Shown here piece after piece: positions 1 to 9,423 of a stretch of 55,341 bases of DNA. The notes under the pieces are model-generated. The model was not told where the DNA came from. It worked only from the letters and a program-made list of their open reading frames with translations, and ran no database searches. The first letter of the stretch is position 1. Every line of letters begins with the position of its first letter. This stretch comes from Lentisphaerota bacterium (GTDB lineage: Bacteria; Verrucomicrobiota; Lentisphaeria; Oligosphaerales; JABHEG01). Where the stretch lies: contig JABHEG010000286.1 in assembly GCA_018676675.1 (NCBI GenBank), positions 1-55,341 of the forward strand, read 5' to 3'. A program made the translations under genes and the position numbers.

Positions 1-1
1 G

Positions 2-124
2 GCTGGCCATGGTTGTGTTCATGGCCGCCACTATAACGGCGAGGTGTGTTAGATCCCAGCCGTCTCCCGAAAGAAAGTCGCGCTTCTTTCACAACAACGT
101 GAAATCGGGCTTGACCTCACCCCC
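2..124 (+). other. Possible coding sequence upstream of the first gene, with an in-frame stop
   Basis: The frame of the 125-2305 gene stays open back to a TAG at 50-52. The codons between that stop and 125 look protein-like, with no ATG, GTG or TTG among them. Left of the stop the same frame also reads plausibly (His-Gly-Arg-His-Tyr-Asn-Gly-Glu-Val). Either the real gene begins outside the window and is broken here by a nonsense codon or sequencing error, or the gene starts at the GTG at 125 and this is leader DNA. I cannot decide from the sequence. Confidence 0.3.
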
Positions 125-2305
125 GTGAACGGCTACGTCCTGCACTACCATCTGCGGAAGTACTTCGAGTCCCGCTGGCTGCCGCCCTACAGCCAAGAGG
201 AGCTGCGACACCGGGTTGGGTATTGGGGGGGTATGGCAACGCTGAACCACCAGGGGCAGTTTCGGTCTGAAGCACTTCTGGCGGCTGAGTTACTTGGCCT
301 GGAGGATCTGGAGGTGAGGGCGCGTCGGAACCTGTCTCTGCTAAATCGGCAGATGTTGTACAGCGAGGGCACGATTCAGGAGCGGGGTGATTCCTTCTAC
401 CTGGGGATTACCCTCGGGACACTGCAGATGGCCGCGCGATTCAGCCGTGACCCCCTCATGCGCCTCAAGACAAGTCTGGGGGTCGAGAAGATCCTGTTCG
501 AGTCAAACACCACGTATCACCCCGGTCTGAAACGACGTGTATCACGCATTGCTCGCAGATACCGGCTCGACGACTTGCTGATGGCGCAGGCCCCGCCACG
601 CGGGATACTGCACACGCTGTCCAGGAAGGGCGTGTTGATTCAGAGTGACCAGCTGGGGCTATACCCGGATGTGACGTTGGCTGCGAAGCGTGGAAGCGGT
701 GAGAAACTCACCGCCAAAGAGCAGCGTGCAGCCATCGGTTTATCGACGCTGAACTTCCATGCGACCGCACCGGTACGGGTTGCCTTGCTCGCGCCGTGGG
801 GGGCGCCCTGGGAGCACCATACGATCGACAATAAGCCACTGCCGTTCTGGACCGTGGCAACGGACCATGTGCGACACCGACTGAGCCCGCCCGTTCACAA
901 CACAACCTACCTCGGGGCGAACTACGGCCTTTCGGGCATGGACTGTGATATCGGCTGTGAGTGGCCGATGTTGGCGGTCTGGAAGCGCACCACCAACGAT
1001 GTGCGGAGCCTGGAGGACTTGGGTATCCTGTTCCCCTGGCCGTACATGAACGGGAAGCTGGTCAACAACTACAACCAGCAGGAGCCGCGAAGCGTAGAGT
1101 GGGGTTGCCCTCAGGCGACCCTTCAGCATCGGGATAAGATGATCTACGTGGTGCGGCCGGTTGAGAGGGTGTTTGCCGAGAAGCACGTGGAGCAGGGGAT
1201 CAGGAGCTTCAGCAGTCGGATGATCGCGTTCATGCATGCCCGGGACTGGGAATTACGGATCAATGATGAACCGGTCACCAGCTCTCCGGCACGTGCACAC
1301 CAAGGGGACAGGATTGCCCTGTGCCAAGGCGTCAGTTATGTAGGACTCGTGCCGCTTCCCGCCACGGATCTCGGCCGGGTTGAAGAGGTCCGGATTCGGT
1401 TCGATCACCCGCGACTCGAGCTTGAGTCGTTCGTCTTGGAGACGGGCCAGCCGCTACCGAATGACGACGCTACCTGGGAGCGTTTGCACCAAGCCACCGC
1501 GGGCTGGATTGTTGAACTCGGGGACCAGGTCGAACACGGCTCGTTCGGCAATTTTTGCGAGCATTTGCGGGACGCCAAAGTCGAGTCCCGCTGGGATGCC
1601 GCGACAAAGGTCCGGCACGTTTCGTACAGCAGCGGCAGGGACACGCTGGAGCTTGGGGTCAGCTGCAAATACGCCCGGACCAAGGGGAGGGAGCGCTACA
1701 TCAAACCGCGTGACTTACTGGCTTACGCAAAGGTCAACGGTGAGACCCCTTGGCTTCCCCTCGAGATCGACTTGGATTCGCCGATTGGCCAAATGGGTAC
1801 GGCCCCGCGCCTTGAGAAAGGTGGAGCCGTGCTCGAGACGGCGGAAGGTCAGATGGCGCTGCTGAAGATCGAGCCGATCACGCGAACCTACCGGGCGATC
1901 AATCCGTTCGTCGACCCGACGCCCCTCCTGCTCACGACCTCAGAAGGCGCCGTTTTGCGTTCCGATGGCCCGATTGGCTGTGCCCGAATCACGGTGCGCC
2001 CCAACGAACGCAAGGTCTGGGTCGATTACCACATCCCCGATCCCGCGGGGGCTCCAGGGGTGGAGCTGCTCCAGGAAGAGAGTCGCACCACAGCGACCTG
2101 GCTCAAACGCTTCTTTCGCGACGGAGTCGATGTGCGACAGGCGCATGAGCAGTCTGCCCGGTTCCTCCTCGTCGCTGGACTGGGGGACGCTCCGGTTGTT
2201 GAGCTGAACGGCAAGCTCTTGCCTGGACCGTTCCCCGGTGTCAGCCGAGCCGGTCAACGCTGGCTGCAGATCAGGATCGCGGGGGGGCAGGCTATCGAAC
2301 CATGA
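125..2305 (+). CDS. Large uncharacterised protein, possibly a polysaccharide lyase-like alpha-helical plus beta-sandwich enzyme
   Basis: This 726-residue frame starts with GTG, the only start codon after the in-frame TAG at 50-52; no good ribosome site precedes it, so the N-terminus may be incomplete. Residues 1-160 look alpha-helical and rich in Arg, Leu and Tyr, which would fit an alpha/alpha-toroid. The remainder looks like beta-sheet with many aromatic residues, for example the Trp- and Pro-rich stretch near residues 220-240. That order (helical toroid, then beta-sandwich) occurs in heparinase II/III-like and other polysaccharide lyases, but I saw no decisive motif, so the function is a guess. 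No signal peptide is visible at this start. Its 3' end overlaps the convergent gene at 2292 by 14 bp. Confidence 0.75.
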   Translation: MNGYVLHYHLRKYFESRWLPPYSQEELRHRVGYWGGMATLNHQGQFRSEALLAAELLGLEDLEVRARRNLSLLNRQMLYSEGTIQERGDSFYLGITLGTLQMAARFSRDPLMRLKTSLGVEKILFESNTTYHPGLKRRVSRIARRYRLDDLLMAQAPPRGILHTLSRKGVLIQSDQLGLYPDVTLAAKRGSGEKLTAKEQRAAIGLSTLNFHATAPVRVALLAPWGAPWEHHTIDNKPLPFWTVATDHVRHRLSPPVHNTTYLGANYGLSGMDCDIGCEWPMLAVWKRTTNDVRSLEDLGILFPWPYMNGKLVNNYNQQEPRSVEWGCPQATLQHRDKMIYVVRPVERVFAEKHVEQGIRSFSSRMIAFMHARDWELRINDEPVTSSPARAHQGDRIALCQGVSYVGLVPLPATDLGRVEEVRIRFDHPRLELESFVLETGQPLPNDDATWERLHQATAGWIVELGDQVEHGSFGNFCEHLRDAKVESRWDAATKVRHVSYSSGRDTLELGVSCKYARTKGRERYIKPRDLLAYAKVNGETPWLPLEIDLDSPIGQMGTAPRLEKGGAVLETAEGQMALLKIEPITRTYRAINPFVDPTPLLLTTSEGAVLRSDGPIGCARITVRPNERKVWVDYHIPDPAGAPGVELLQEESRTTATWLKRFFRDGVDVRQAHEQSARFLLVAGLGDAPVVELNGKLLPGPFPGVSRAGQRWLQIRIAGGQAIEP

Positions 2306-4547
2306 TCCAGTCCAGCTTGGCCTTGCTGGGGGCTTCGGTCCCGAAACGGACAATGAAGCCGGCTTCGGTCTTGGCCGTGACGCAATAGGGGGTGATCCAG
2401 TTTGGGGTCACTGACACGGCGAAGTGGGCGTCGGTCTCGGGGCGGGGGAAGCTGACCTCAAATTCCGTGGTCCCCGGTGCCACTTTGCGGTCGATTCCGC
2501 GCAGGTTGTGGGCGGGGCTGTTCGTACCTGACAGCCCGCTGACACGCTGCACGCAGCGTCCCGTCACGTCGACGTGTCCTCCTGCGAACGTGAATGTCCC
2601 GGTCTCCGGCGGCACTTTCAGGCTTACGGTATTGCCCCCTTCCTTGCGCCACAGGATGGGTTGCACCCGATTCTCCGGTTGCTCGAAGATGATGGCTGCC
2701 TCCAACATATCTCCCGCGAACCGAATCCCGGCTCGGGCGAGGGCGTGCAGGTTGACCATGGTGTCGTAGGCAGGTTTGCGGTCTTTGCGTTTGGGCAGCT
2801 GGTCGCGGGAACGGGCGGGGGCCGTTATTCGGAGGCCGTCGGTAACCTGGACCCGGCCGTTCTGTTGCACCGAGATGCTTGCTCCCTCCATGGTGTTGGG
2901 CATTTGGTCGAACTGCCGGATCCGGACCGGACGCGGTTGCCACGGGTCAGGGCCGACCGGTTGCTCGACGTCGTCACCTGGTTCGAAGTCGAACGGCGTT
3001 CCGCGGTCGCCGGTTGGTACCACGCGGAGCTTGCGTGGGTGATCCCAGTAGAGATTGCCGCCGCTCTGCCTGGTGTCCGCCCACCCCTCGCTTATGTCGT
3101 AGACCCAGGCACCAGGCGCGATTGCATAGTTCAGGGGCCGTTCGTGTTTGTCGGACGTGTAGTTGTCGTCGACGAACAGCTTGGGGGCGCCCGCTGCGAC
3201 GGCCGACCAGCGCACGCGTAGAATCCGGATCCGGTGGTGACCGTCGGGGAGGATTTCGTGCGTCCTGACGCGGTACCAACGATACACGGGGCGCCTGGGG
3301 AGCTTTGCGTATCCCCCCGCCATGGACTTGTCGTCGGGGAGGATGACTTCAGTGGGGGCGGTGACGCAGAAGAAACGCCCGATGACCGCGTCAGTCCAGC
3401 CGCAGTCATCGGAGCCGAGAATCAATCCCCCTTGGTAGTTGAACGCGTTGCCCGGCCCACCGATGGAGCCTTTGTCCGCCAAGCCTTTGTAGGTACCGTT
3501 GGGCGAGACAATCAGGACATGGCCGGCGGTGAGCCACTTGTCCCGGTTCATGTTGATGAGTGGGCGGGAGTTGGAGAGCGTGTGTGGCATCGAGATGCCT
3601 TTGGTGTAGGTGATCACATCGGCCGACCAGTCGACGGCTTCCACGGTTGAGGCAAAGCCGTTCAACTCTCCGACGGTCTCGGCATTGATCACAACGGCCC
3701 CCTCGTCTCCGAAGCCGCAGAACACATCACCCATGTACTTCATCATGCCGCTGATCACGAAATTGTCGCCGACGGCGTAGTGGTGCTGGACGGCGCTCAA
3801 GAGGCCGGCCGTCTGGTTATCGCTGTTCGAGTAGCCGTTGAGCTTGAGTGCCATGACGTTGTGCTTGTTGTAGACCAACGCTCCGGCCGGATGCTCGTAC
3901 TTGAAGTCGGCCACGAAATAGTTGCACTGCTTGTCTGCATCCCAGCCGATTCGCTTGACTGTGATGCGGTCTATGGGCGGTTTGTAGCCCATGACACTGC
4001 TGGTGACGTTGATATACTGTCCGGGCCAGATACCGCGAATTAGGTCCACGTAAGCGTGCTGGTCGGTGCCGGCCTTGAGCGGGGCTGTCAAAGTGGCCAT
4101 GTAGGAGGTCGATCCACTGACTGCGTAGTTGTTGATGCTCTGTGCGCCGGTCGTTGTGCAGTGTTTGAGTGTTCCACCGGCCATATTCAGCATGCGATTC
4201 ACCTCGAGACCGCCCCAGCCCCGGGTTTCTTTCGTGCCGATTGGTGGCACGTGGTACCGAAGGCGGCCCTGGCGGAAGTCCAGGATCGTCACGGCCGGAC
4301 CGTTCAGCTCCTGTTGGGACGTGTTCCAGACTTTGAGGTCAGCCGGAGCGTCTGCAGGGATCACCAGCACGCCTCCGCCGGCTGCCATCAGTTCTTCTGT
4401 TGCCTTGGTCAGGGCTTCAGCGGCGGTTTCCTTGGTCGAGATATCGCCGAATTCTTCCAGCGACCGCTCTCTGGTCAGCGCCCAACTCGGGCAACACGCG
4501 ACGATCAGGGTTGCCATTGCCGAAATCACCCAAGTCCTCGTGTTCAT
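2292..4547 (-). CDS. Secreted protein, probably with a pectate-lyase-like beta-helix start; possible lipoprotein
   Basis: The 751-residue protein starts at an ATG with a GAGAGG ribosome site about 9 bases upstream. Residues 1-24 form a signal peptide; the Ile-Val-Ala-Cys at its end matches a lipobox, so it may be a lipoprotein. Residues 45-100 (a Gly-Gly-Gly-Val-Leu-Val-Ile-Pro stretch followed by Asp-Phe-Arg) resemble the opening of right-handed beta-helix proteins of the pectate lyase 3 type. The rest is long, Gly- and aromatic-rich, with no clear catalytic motif. Its start lies only 33 bp downstream of the next minus-strand gene (stop at 4581), so the two are probably co-transcribed. A role in extracellular polysaccharide binding or cleavage is inferred from structure and context only. 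Confidence 0.8.
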   Translation of the reverse strand: MNTRTWVISAMATLIVACCPSWALTRERSLEEFGDISTKETAAEALTKATEELMAAGGGVLVIPADAPADLKVWNTSQQELNGPAVTILDFRQGRLRYHVPPIGTKETRGWGGLEVNRMLNMAGGTLKHCTTTGAQSINNYAVSGSTSYMATLTAPLKAGTDQHAYVDLIRGIWPGQYINVTSSVMGYKPPIDRITVKRIGWDADKQCNYFVADFKYEHPAGALVYNKHNVMALKLNGYSNSDNQTAGLLSAVQHHYAVGDNFVISGMMKYMGDVFCGFGDEGAVVINAETVGELNGFASTVEAVDWSADVITYTKGISMPHTLSNSRPLINMNRDKWLTAGHVLIVSPNGTYKGLADKGSIGGPGNAFNYQGGLILGSDDCGWTDAVIGRFFCVTAPTEVILPDDKSMAGGYAKLPRRPVYRWYRVRTHEILPDGHHRIRILRVRWSAVAAGAPKLFVDDNYTSDKHERPLNYAIAPGAWVYDISEGWADTRQSGGNLYWDHPRKLRVVPTGDRGTPFDFEPGDDVEQPVGPDPWQPRPVRIRQFDQMPNTMEGASISVQQNGRVQVTDGLRITAPARSRDQLPKRKDRKPAYDTMVNLHALARAGIRFAGDMLEAAIIFEQPENRVQPILWRKEGGNTVSLKVPPETGTFTFAGGHVDVTGRCVQRVSGLSGTNSPAHNLRGIDRKVAPGTTEFEVSFPRPETDAHFAVSVTPNWITPYCVTAKTEAGFIVRFGTEAPSKAKLDWIMVR

Positions 4548-4580
4548 GGTATTCGCCTCTCTGCTTGCGGCACGGTTTCA

Positions 4581-7500
4581 TCACTGCGGCGGTGTATTGC
4601 GGAGATCGTCCGTGACAACGAGTCGGGCGAGACGCGTCCCGGATTCGCGCGTTCGCATGATGATGGTGTGCTTGCCCGGGGTGAGGTGCCAGCGTTTGCC
4701 GGCCACGGGCATCAGCCAGGACCAGTTGCCGAAGGCATATCCCGGCACGCTCCACTGGATCTCGTCCCCGCCGTCGAGCGAGATGTAGAAGGAGTTGGTC
4801 CCGCCATCGATCGCGAAGAGTCGTCCCCAGATCAGATAGTCTCCCTCCCTAACGACCGTGAACTCGAACTTGCAGCTTCCGGTCGGCAGACCTTCCGCAT
4901 GGAGGTCGCTGTGCGCCAGACGGTCCTTGGGGTCTTTGGGGGTGACGAGGTAATTCGTTCCTGCTTCCGTCTTGAGGCACAGGGGCAGGGCGGCCGGTAT
5001 GTCGGTTGCGTCAGCGGCATGGACTTCAGGCGTGAACGTCGCCGTTTTCACCCGCAGAGCGGCGGGCTGTCCCTCGATGCCGTCCTCGTTGAGCGCTGCC
5101 ACTTTGACTGTGTAAGCTCTCCCGTAATTCAGCCCGGTGACCGTGGCAGTGTTGCGCCCCCAGACTGTCGTCTTTCGGACGTACTTGGTTGCCGGACATT
5201 CCGTGCCTTGATTCACGTAAATGTTGCACCCCCGCGTGCCGGGACGACAGGTGTTCCACCGCAGACCGATCGTGCTGTGGCTGACGGCGGTCTGGTGCAG
5301 GCCAGTGACGGGAACGACAGGGAGTGTCGGGAAGGGATATGCCCCGCGCCCTTCCTTTCCCTCAGGAACGTAGCCGTTCACGTTGGTGACGAGCAGTTTT
5401 GTGGCTTTCACCGGCCTGAGACGAGGCCCGAGCTCGGAAAACTCCACGTCATCGATCCAGACCGTGCCCTCCTGTTTGCCCCAGTTCCAGTGGCTCAGAA
5501 ACGGTCGGAGCTGCACCGATGTGACCTTGGAGCCGGGGCGGACATGGACTTCGCCCACGATTTGACGCCATTCTTCGGCATTGAACCGGTCACCGTAGAT
5601 GACTCGATCATAGGGGTCGGTGAGCGGCTGGGCATCGAGCCAGAAGGCCCCCGGCGTATTGGGGTGGTCATTGTAGAACCGGGACGCAGAACCCGCTTTG
5701 GTGAACACCGCCCGCACCCAGAAGGACAGACGGTAGTAGTGGCCCGGTTTGGCCTGCAGCTTGACGCGTTGCGTGAGCTCCTTCTTTGTCAGATCGCCTG
5801 ACATTTTCAGGCAGTTGGTCCCGGAGTGTGGGTTCGTAGCATCGAGACTGGTGACCTGGGCGGGGACGTTCCAGCCGTCGGTGCCCCTCTCGAAACCGCC
5901 GTTGGTGACCAAATTGGTTAAGGGGGTGTCGTAGGTGATTGAACGCGACAGCACGAGGTCATGGGAGCCGACGGTCAGGGCTGGTGTCGTGATGCGGACC
6001 CAATGCCATTCGGGTTGGTCGACCGACGCGGTGCCGGCGGGTTTGCCGTCCAAGCTGACCTCAAGCACCTCTTCACCAAAGGGGGCTTGGCAACGAGCCC
6101 ACAAGACATACTTGCCGGGAACGGGCACGTGGAATGTTACGGCTCGCCGATCCCTCTCGGGCCGCTTCCCCGGTTCCAGATAGATCGTGCCGGGGATATC
6201 GTAGGCATCGAGCACGTTGGTTTTGGCCGTGCCGGTATCGATCTCGGCCGGAGCGGACCAATCCCCGTACAGTCCGGACCGCTCGACTGCTCTGACCCAG
6301 TAGCTGACGGCGGTGCCGGTTGGTAGGCGTGCATCAACGAATCCGCAGCTCGTCACAAGTCCTTTGTTCAGACGCATTGGCGCTTTGCCTTCCGACTGCC
6401 GGTAAACGGCATAGCCAGCCGTTTCGAGACAGCGTTCAGGGGGGAGCCAGTGAAGCTCCGCTACGGCACCATTTCGAATGGTGTTCAGCCCTCGCGGCGG
6501 CGCGGGATTCCGGACCACTGCGATGTACTCTTTGAGCGGGCGAAGCCGGTCATCGGGGAAGAGCCGACCATCGAGATCAGTGATGACATGGCTTCCCTTC
6601 TCGATGACGTCTTTGCTGATCGCCTTCTTCAGTTCCGGCGCTGGGTTGTCGCCCCATGTGCAGCCGAGGAAGCGGGTCGCATCTTTCCGCGCGTAGGTGA
6701 TGATGAGGTCGTTGGCCCTGTAGCCGTGCCGAACAAAGAGGCGCCCGGAGGGGGCAAATCCCTCAGTTGTCTCAACGGGAATTGCCGTGGTGCCGGGGGA
6801 AACATCTTCGGTCGGGACGGCGTAGAGCCGATGGTTGACCAAGTCGTAACAGGAATGGACGATGGCTTTGGTCCCATCAGGGCTTCCTCCGGGATGGCCA
6901 TGGTCCTGACGGATCTTTCTGACCGGCCGCGTCGGGGTGCTGACATGCGCTGCCGTGTGGGGTTCACCGGTCCACAGGTCAAGGAGAATCAGCCGTTCCA
7001 TCCCGTCGAAGCCCGAGTCAAAGACGGTGTAACGGCCGTCCAGCCCGCAGGTCCCCGAGTGATTTCCACCGAATTCTCGCCAGTTGGCGTCGCCAATCGG
7101 GATGGGAAGCCCCTCGTACTCCGCCCCGATCATCCAGGCCACGTTGTTGACCGTCATCATCCGATCGTCGCCTGAAAAGGACTCGTGCGTCAGGAAGCGT
7201 TTGCGCCGGGCGGGGTAGAGATTGACTGCCTTGCAGGTCTTGAAATCGACTTCGACGATGAAGGACTCCAGTCTGGCGTCGGAGACACACTTGGCCCAGG
7301 GCAGGACCTCGCCCGAATTGGCGCGACGAATGATGTCCGGGTGGCAGTTCACCTTCGTCAAACCGACCATGTTGCGCTTCGGTCCGGGACAGACTGTTTT
7401 CCCGTAGAACCCGGCCGTCTGAGATGTCAGGACGATCTTGATCGGGCCCTTCTCCCAGACCGGCAGCAGCCCGAAGTCGGCAAGCCCATCACCGTTCAGG

Positions 7501-8033
7501 TCGCCGCAGAGAGGGACGTACTCGGACCTGGGCCCCATCAATCCTTCGCCGGCATTGTGCAGGGTGTGGACATTCGGCGGGACATGCCCGACAACCGTGT
7601 CTTCGCCAGTATCCAGCCAACACCGGTGGACGTCCTGGATGTCATCCCTCTTGACGAGGTAGACCACACCTGGGCGACCGCGGCCGAGGATGAAAAACGG
7701 GTACCCCGCTTGATTCTCTTCCGACCCGGCGAAGGTGATCTTGCCGTCGAACAGGTCGAGTGCATACGCACGTCGACGTTCCATGAGGGCGCAGGCATAT
7801 TGGCCGTCGGCGGAAAAGGGACGGTAGGCATTCCCGTACACGTGGAATGAGTCACGGCTGGTCAGTCGCCACAGTTCGGCACCGTTCAGTTCATCCCGGA
7901 AGAAGACCTTCTCTGCGTGGGTAATCGGTCCCCATCCTGCCAGCAGCAGCGCCAAGGCTGCCAGCTGACCAACGAAAGTCCGGCTCAGCCATCCCTTGAG
8001 TCGGCCAGCGTCCGAGTCAGTGTTCTGGAACAT
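4581..8033 (-). CDS. Giant secreted multidomain protein: beta-propeller-like, FN3 and carbohydrate-binding modules
   Basis: I chose the ATG at 8033 (1150 residues) because AAGGAG lies 7-8 bases upstream; a longer frame from 8090 adds 19 unlikely residues. A signal peptide covers about residues 1-41 and ends in Thr-His-Ala. Residues 45-500 look like a beta-propeller of the oligogalacturonate-lyase or TolB sort (Leu-Trp-Arg-Leu-Thr, then repeated aspartate-rich blades, one EF-hand-like Asp-Leu-Asn-Gly-Asp-Gly). An FN3-like domain follows, then a jelly-roll (about 600-680), a CBM4/9-like module starting with Asn-Gly-Gly-Phe-Glu (about 690-850), another FN3 (about 880-960) and a C-terminal jelly-roll. 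It probably binds and perhaps cleaves an extracellular polysaccharide. The propeller enzyme class is inferred; no catalytic residues were identified. Confidence 0.8.
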   Translation of the reverse strand: MFQNTDSDAGRLKGWLSRTFVGQLAALALLLAGWGPITHAEKVFFRDELNGAELWRLTSRDSFHVYGNAYRPFSADGQYACALMERRRAYALDLFDGKITFAGSEENQAGYPFFILGRGRPGVVYLVKRDDIQDVHRCWLDTGEDTVVGHVPPNVHTLHNAGEGLMGPRSEYVPLCGDLNGDGLADFGLLPVWEKGPIKIVLTSQTAGFYGKTVCPGPKRNMVGLTKVNCHPDIIRRANSGEVLPWAKCVSDARLESFIVEVDFKTCKAVNLYPARRKRFLTHESFSGDDRMMTVNNVAWMIGAEYEGLPIPIGDANWREFGGNHSGTCGLDGRYTVFDSGFDGMERLILLDLWTGEPHTAAHVSTPTRPVRKIRQDHGHPGGSPDGTKAIVHSCYDLVNHRLYAVPTEDVSPGTTAIPVETTEGFAPSGRLFVRHGYRANDLIITYARKDATRFLGCTWGDNPAPELKKAISKDVIEKGSHVITDLDGRLFPDDRLRPLKEYIAVVRNPAPPRGLNTIRNGAVAELHWLPPERCLETAGYAVYRQSEGKAPMRLNKGLVTSCGFVDARLPTGTAVSYWVRAVERSGLYGDWSAPAEIDTGTAKTNVLDAYDIPGTIYLEPGKRPERDRRAVTFHVPVPGKYVLWARCQAPFGEEVLEVSLDGKPAGTASVDQPEWHWVRITTPALTVGSHDLVLSRSITYDTPLTNLVTNGGFERGTDGWNVPAQVTSLDATNPHSGTNCLKMSGDLTKKELTQRVKLQAKPGHYYRLSFWVRAVFTKAGSASRFYNDHPNTPGAFWLDAQPLTDPYDRVIYGDRFNAEEWRQIVGEVHVRPGSKVTSVQLRPFLSHWNWGKQEGTVWIDDVEFSELGPRLRPVKATKLLVTNVNGYVPEGKEGRGAYPFPTLPVVPVTGLHQTAVSHSTIGLRWNTCRPGTRGCNIYVNQGTECPATKYVRKTTVWGRNTATVTGLNYGRAYTVKVAALNEDGIEGQPAALRVKTATFTPEVHAADATDIPAALPLCLKTEAGTNYLVTPKDPKDRLAHSDLHAEGLPTGSCKFEFTVVREGDYLIWGRLFAIDGGTNSFYISLDGGDEIQWSVPGYAFGNWSWLMPVAGKRWHLTPGKHTIIMRTRESGTRLARLVVTDDLRNTPPQ

Positions 8034-8203
8034 CCTTCTTCTCCTTGGTTCTTCCCACGGGCAACCGCCCGGCAGCATTCCATCAGGCACGTCAAAGGGC
8101 GTGACTTGCGGTCAGGGCACATGGAGGAGCTGCTCCTTCGGAACCCGCTTGGCCGTATGCGGGAATGGGGCGCCTCCAGTCGCTTCTCCACCAGGAAGAC
8201 GGC

Positions 8204-9301
8204 TCAGCGAATCTGCTTCCTCAAGCGCACGACGTTCCTGCCTCTGACCACCTCGTAGACCACGTCGTCCATCGCTTTCAGCACAAGGTAGACTCCCAGC
8301 CCTCCGATGGCGCGATCCTCGAGGGATGCAGTCAGGTCCGGCGCCGGGACCTGAGTCGGGTCGAACGGCCTCCCCGTGTCCTCGATCGTGACGATGGCAG
8401 AGCCAGCGTCATGCACCAGACTCACGGTAATGCGCACCTCAGAAGCGGCTTTTTGCCGCCCGTGTGTAGCAGCGTTCGTTGCGAGTTCCTCGATTGCGAG
8501 AGTGATCTTGGTGGATGTACTCTTGTCGAGTCCATGGTGCTCGGCGAAGCGCTCACAGGCTTCATGTGCTTTGGCCAGTTCCTGGAGCCCTCCTTCCAGG
8601 AGCAGCTCTATTCGTCTGCAGTCGGCTTCCTTACCTGCGTGCCCGTAGAAACGGAGGGCCAAGAGGGCTGCGGTGCCCTCCATAGCAGCGACGGTCGGCG
8701 AATCCTGCAGCTCATTCAGCACGGCGTCGACTACCGTCTCAAGGCGTCCGGGCCAGTGTCGAGCGATCGCATTCTGGAAGCGTTCTTCCGCGATTCCTCC
8801 AGTGGATAGCAAGACGCCGTCGCCAGAGCCAAGGCGAACTGTCCCGTTTAGGCAATCGGCGCCTCCTGATGTGGCCGTGCATCGAACCTGCGTAAATGGC
8901 TCGGCCGCGCCGGGGTGACGGATCAGAAGAGACGGAGCTTCACTGTCGTCCACGTAACTGAGCTGCCCCGTCTCCAGATCGAGCATCCCGACGGACAGTG
9001 TGACCGACTCCGCTGAGGCAGCTTCCCGGGGCAACTCGCACTTGACCCGCTGCAAGACCTCACAGGGAGTTGCAGCGTCCGCCGCCGCTGTTCTGAGCGA
9101 TGCCTCAGCCTCCGGCCTGGTACTCTTGCCTACATTGCCAACAGCGAAACACAGAGTATCCTGGTTCAGGAGGAAGGCATCATGGAAGTCCCTCGTTGTT
9201 CCGCGACACGATTTCGTCGCGAGGCACAGCTCGAACTCACGGCGGTTGTTGAGGGGCGAGCTTTTCTGGGGGAGCGTTGACATCTGTTCTTCGCGCGACA
9301 T
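8204..9301 (-). CDS. Serine kinase (RsbW-like) with a degenerate SpoIIE/PP2C phosphatase domain
   Basis: The 365-residue soluble protein has a C-terminal GHKL ATPase domain like the anti-sigma kinases RsbW and SpoIIAB: N-box Glu-Glu-Leu-Ala-Thr-Asn (271-276), Glu-Asp-Thr-Gly (307-310) and glycine box Gly-Gly-Leu-Gly (333-336). Residues 20-220 align by eye with a SpoIIE-type PP2C phosphatase, but key metal aspartates are changed: the Gly-Asp-Val motif reads Gly-Asn56-Val, the Thr-Asp-Gly motif reads Thr-Gly168-Gly, and the terminal Asp-Asp reads Met207-Glu208. Only Asp38 remains. It is therefore probably an active kinase with a dead, perhaps sensory, phosphatase domain. The likely substrate is the STAS protein encoded at 10730. 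No sigma factor is nearby, so the output may be non-transcriptional. Confidence 0.85.
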   Translation of the reverse strand: MSREEQMSTLPQKSSPLNNRREFELCLATKSCRGTTRDFHDAFLLNQDTLCFAVGNVGKSTRPEAEASLRTAAADAATPCEVLQRVKCELPREAASAESVTLSVGMLDLETGQLSYVDDSEAPSLLIRHPGAAEPFTQVRCTATSGGADCLNGTVRLGSGDGVLLSTGGIAEERFQNAIARHWPGRLETVVDAVLNELQDSPTVAAMEGTAALLALRFYGHAGKEADCRRIELLLEGGLQELAKAHEACERFAEHHGLDKSTSTKITLAIEELATNAATHGRQKAASEVRITVSLVHDAGSAIVTIEDTGRPFDPTQVPAPDLTASLEDRAIGGLGVYLVLKAMDDVVYEVVRGRNVVRLRKQIR

Positions 9302-9423
9302 CTGGGGCCTACCTTCGACGCGCTTCCTTGGCTCGGGTGTTTTCTTTGAACGCTGGGCGGATTCCCCGGGGCGGGGGACGGCGTCGCGGCCCCGGTTCCT
9401 CGGTCTGCAGTTGGTGGGGGTGA

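Noticed and set aside
4056..5801. 581-codon plus-strand frame
   Set aside because: It runs antisense across the ends of two well-supported secreted-protein genes and has no protein-like domain.
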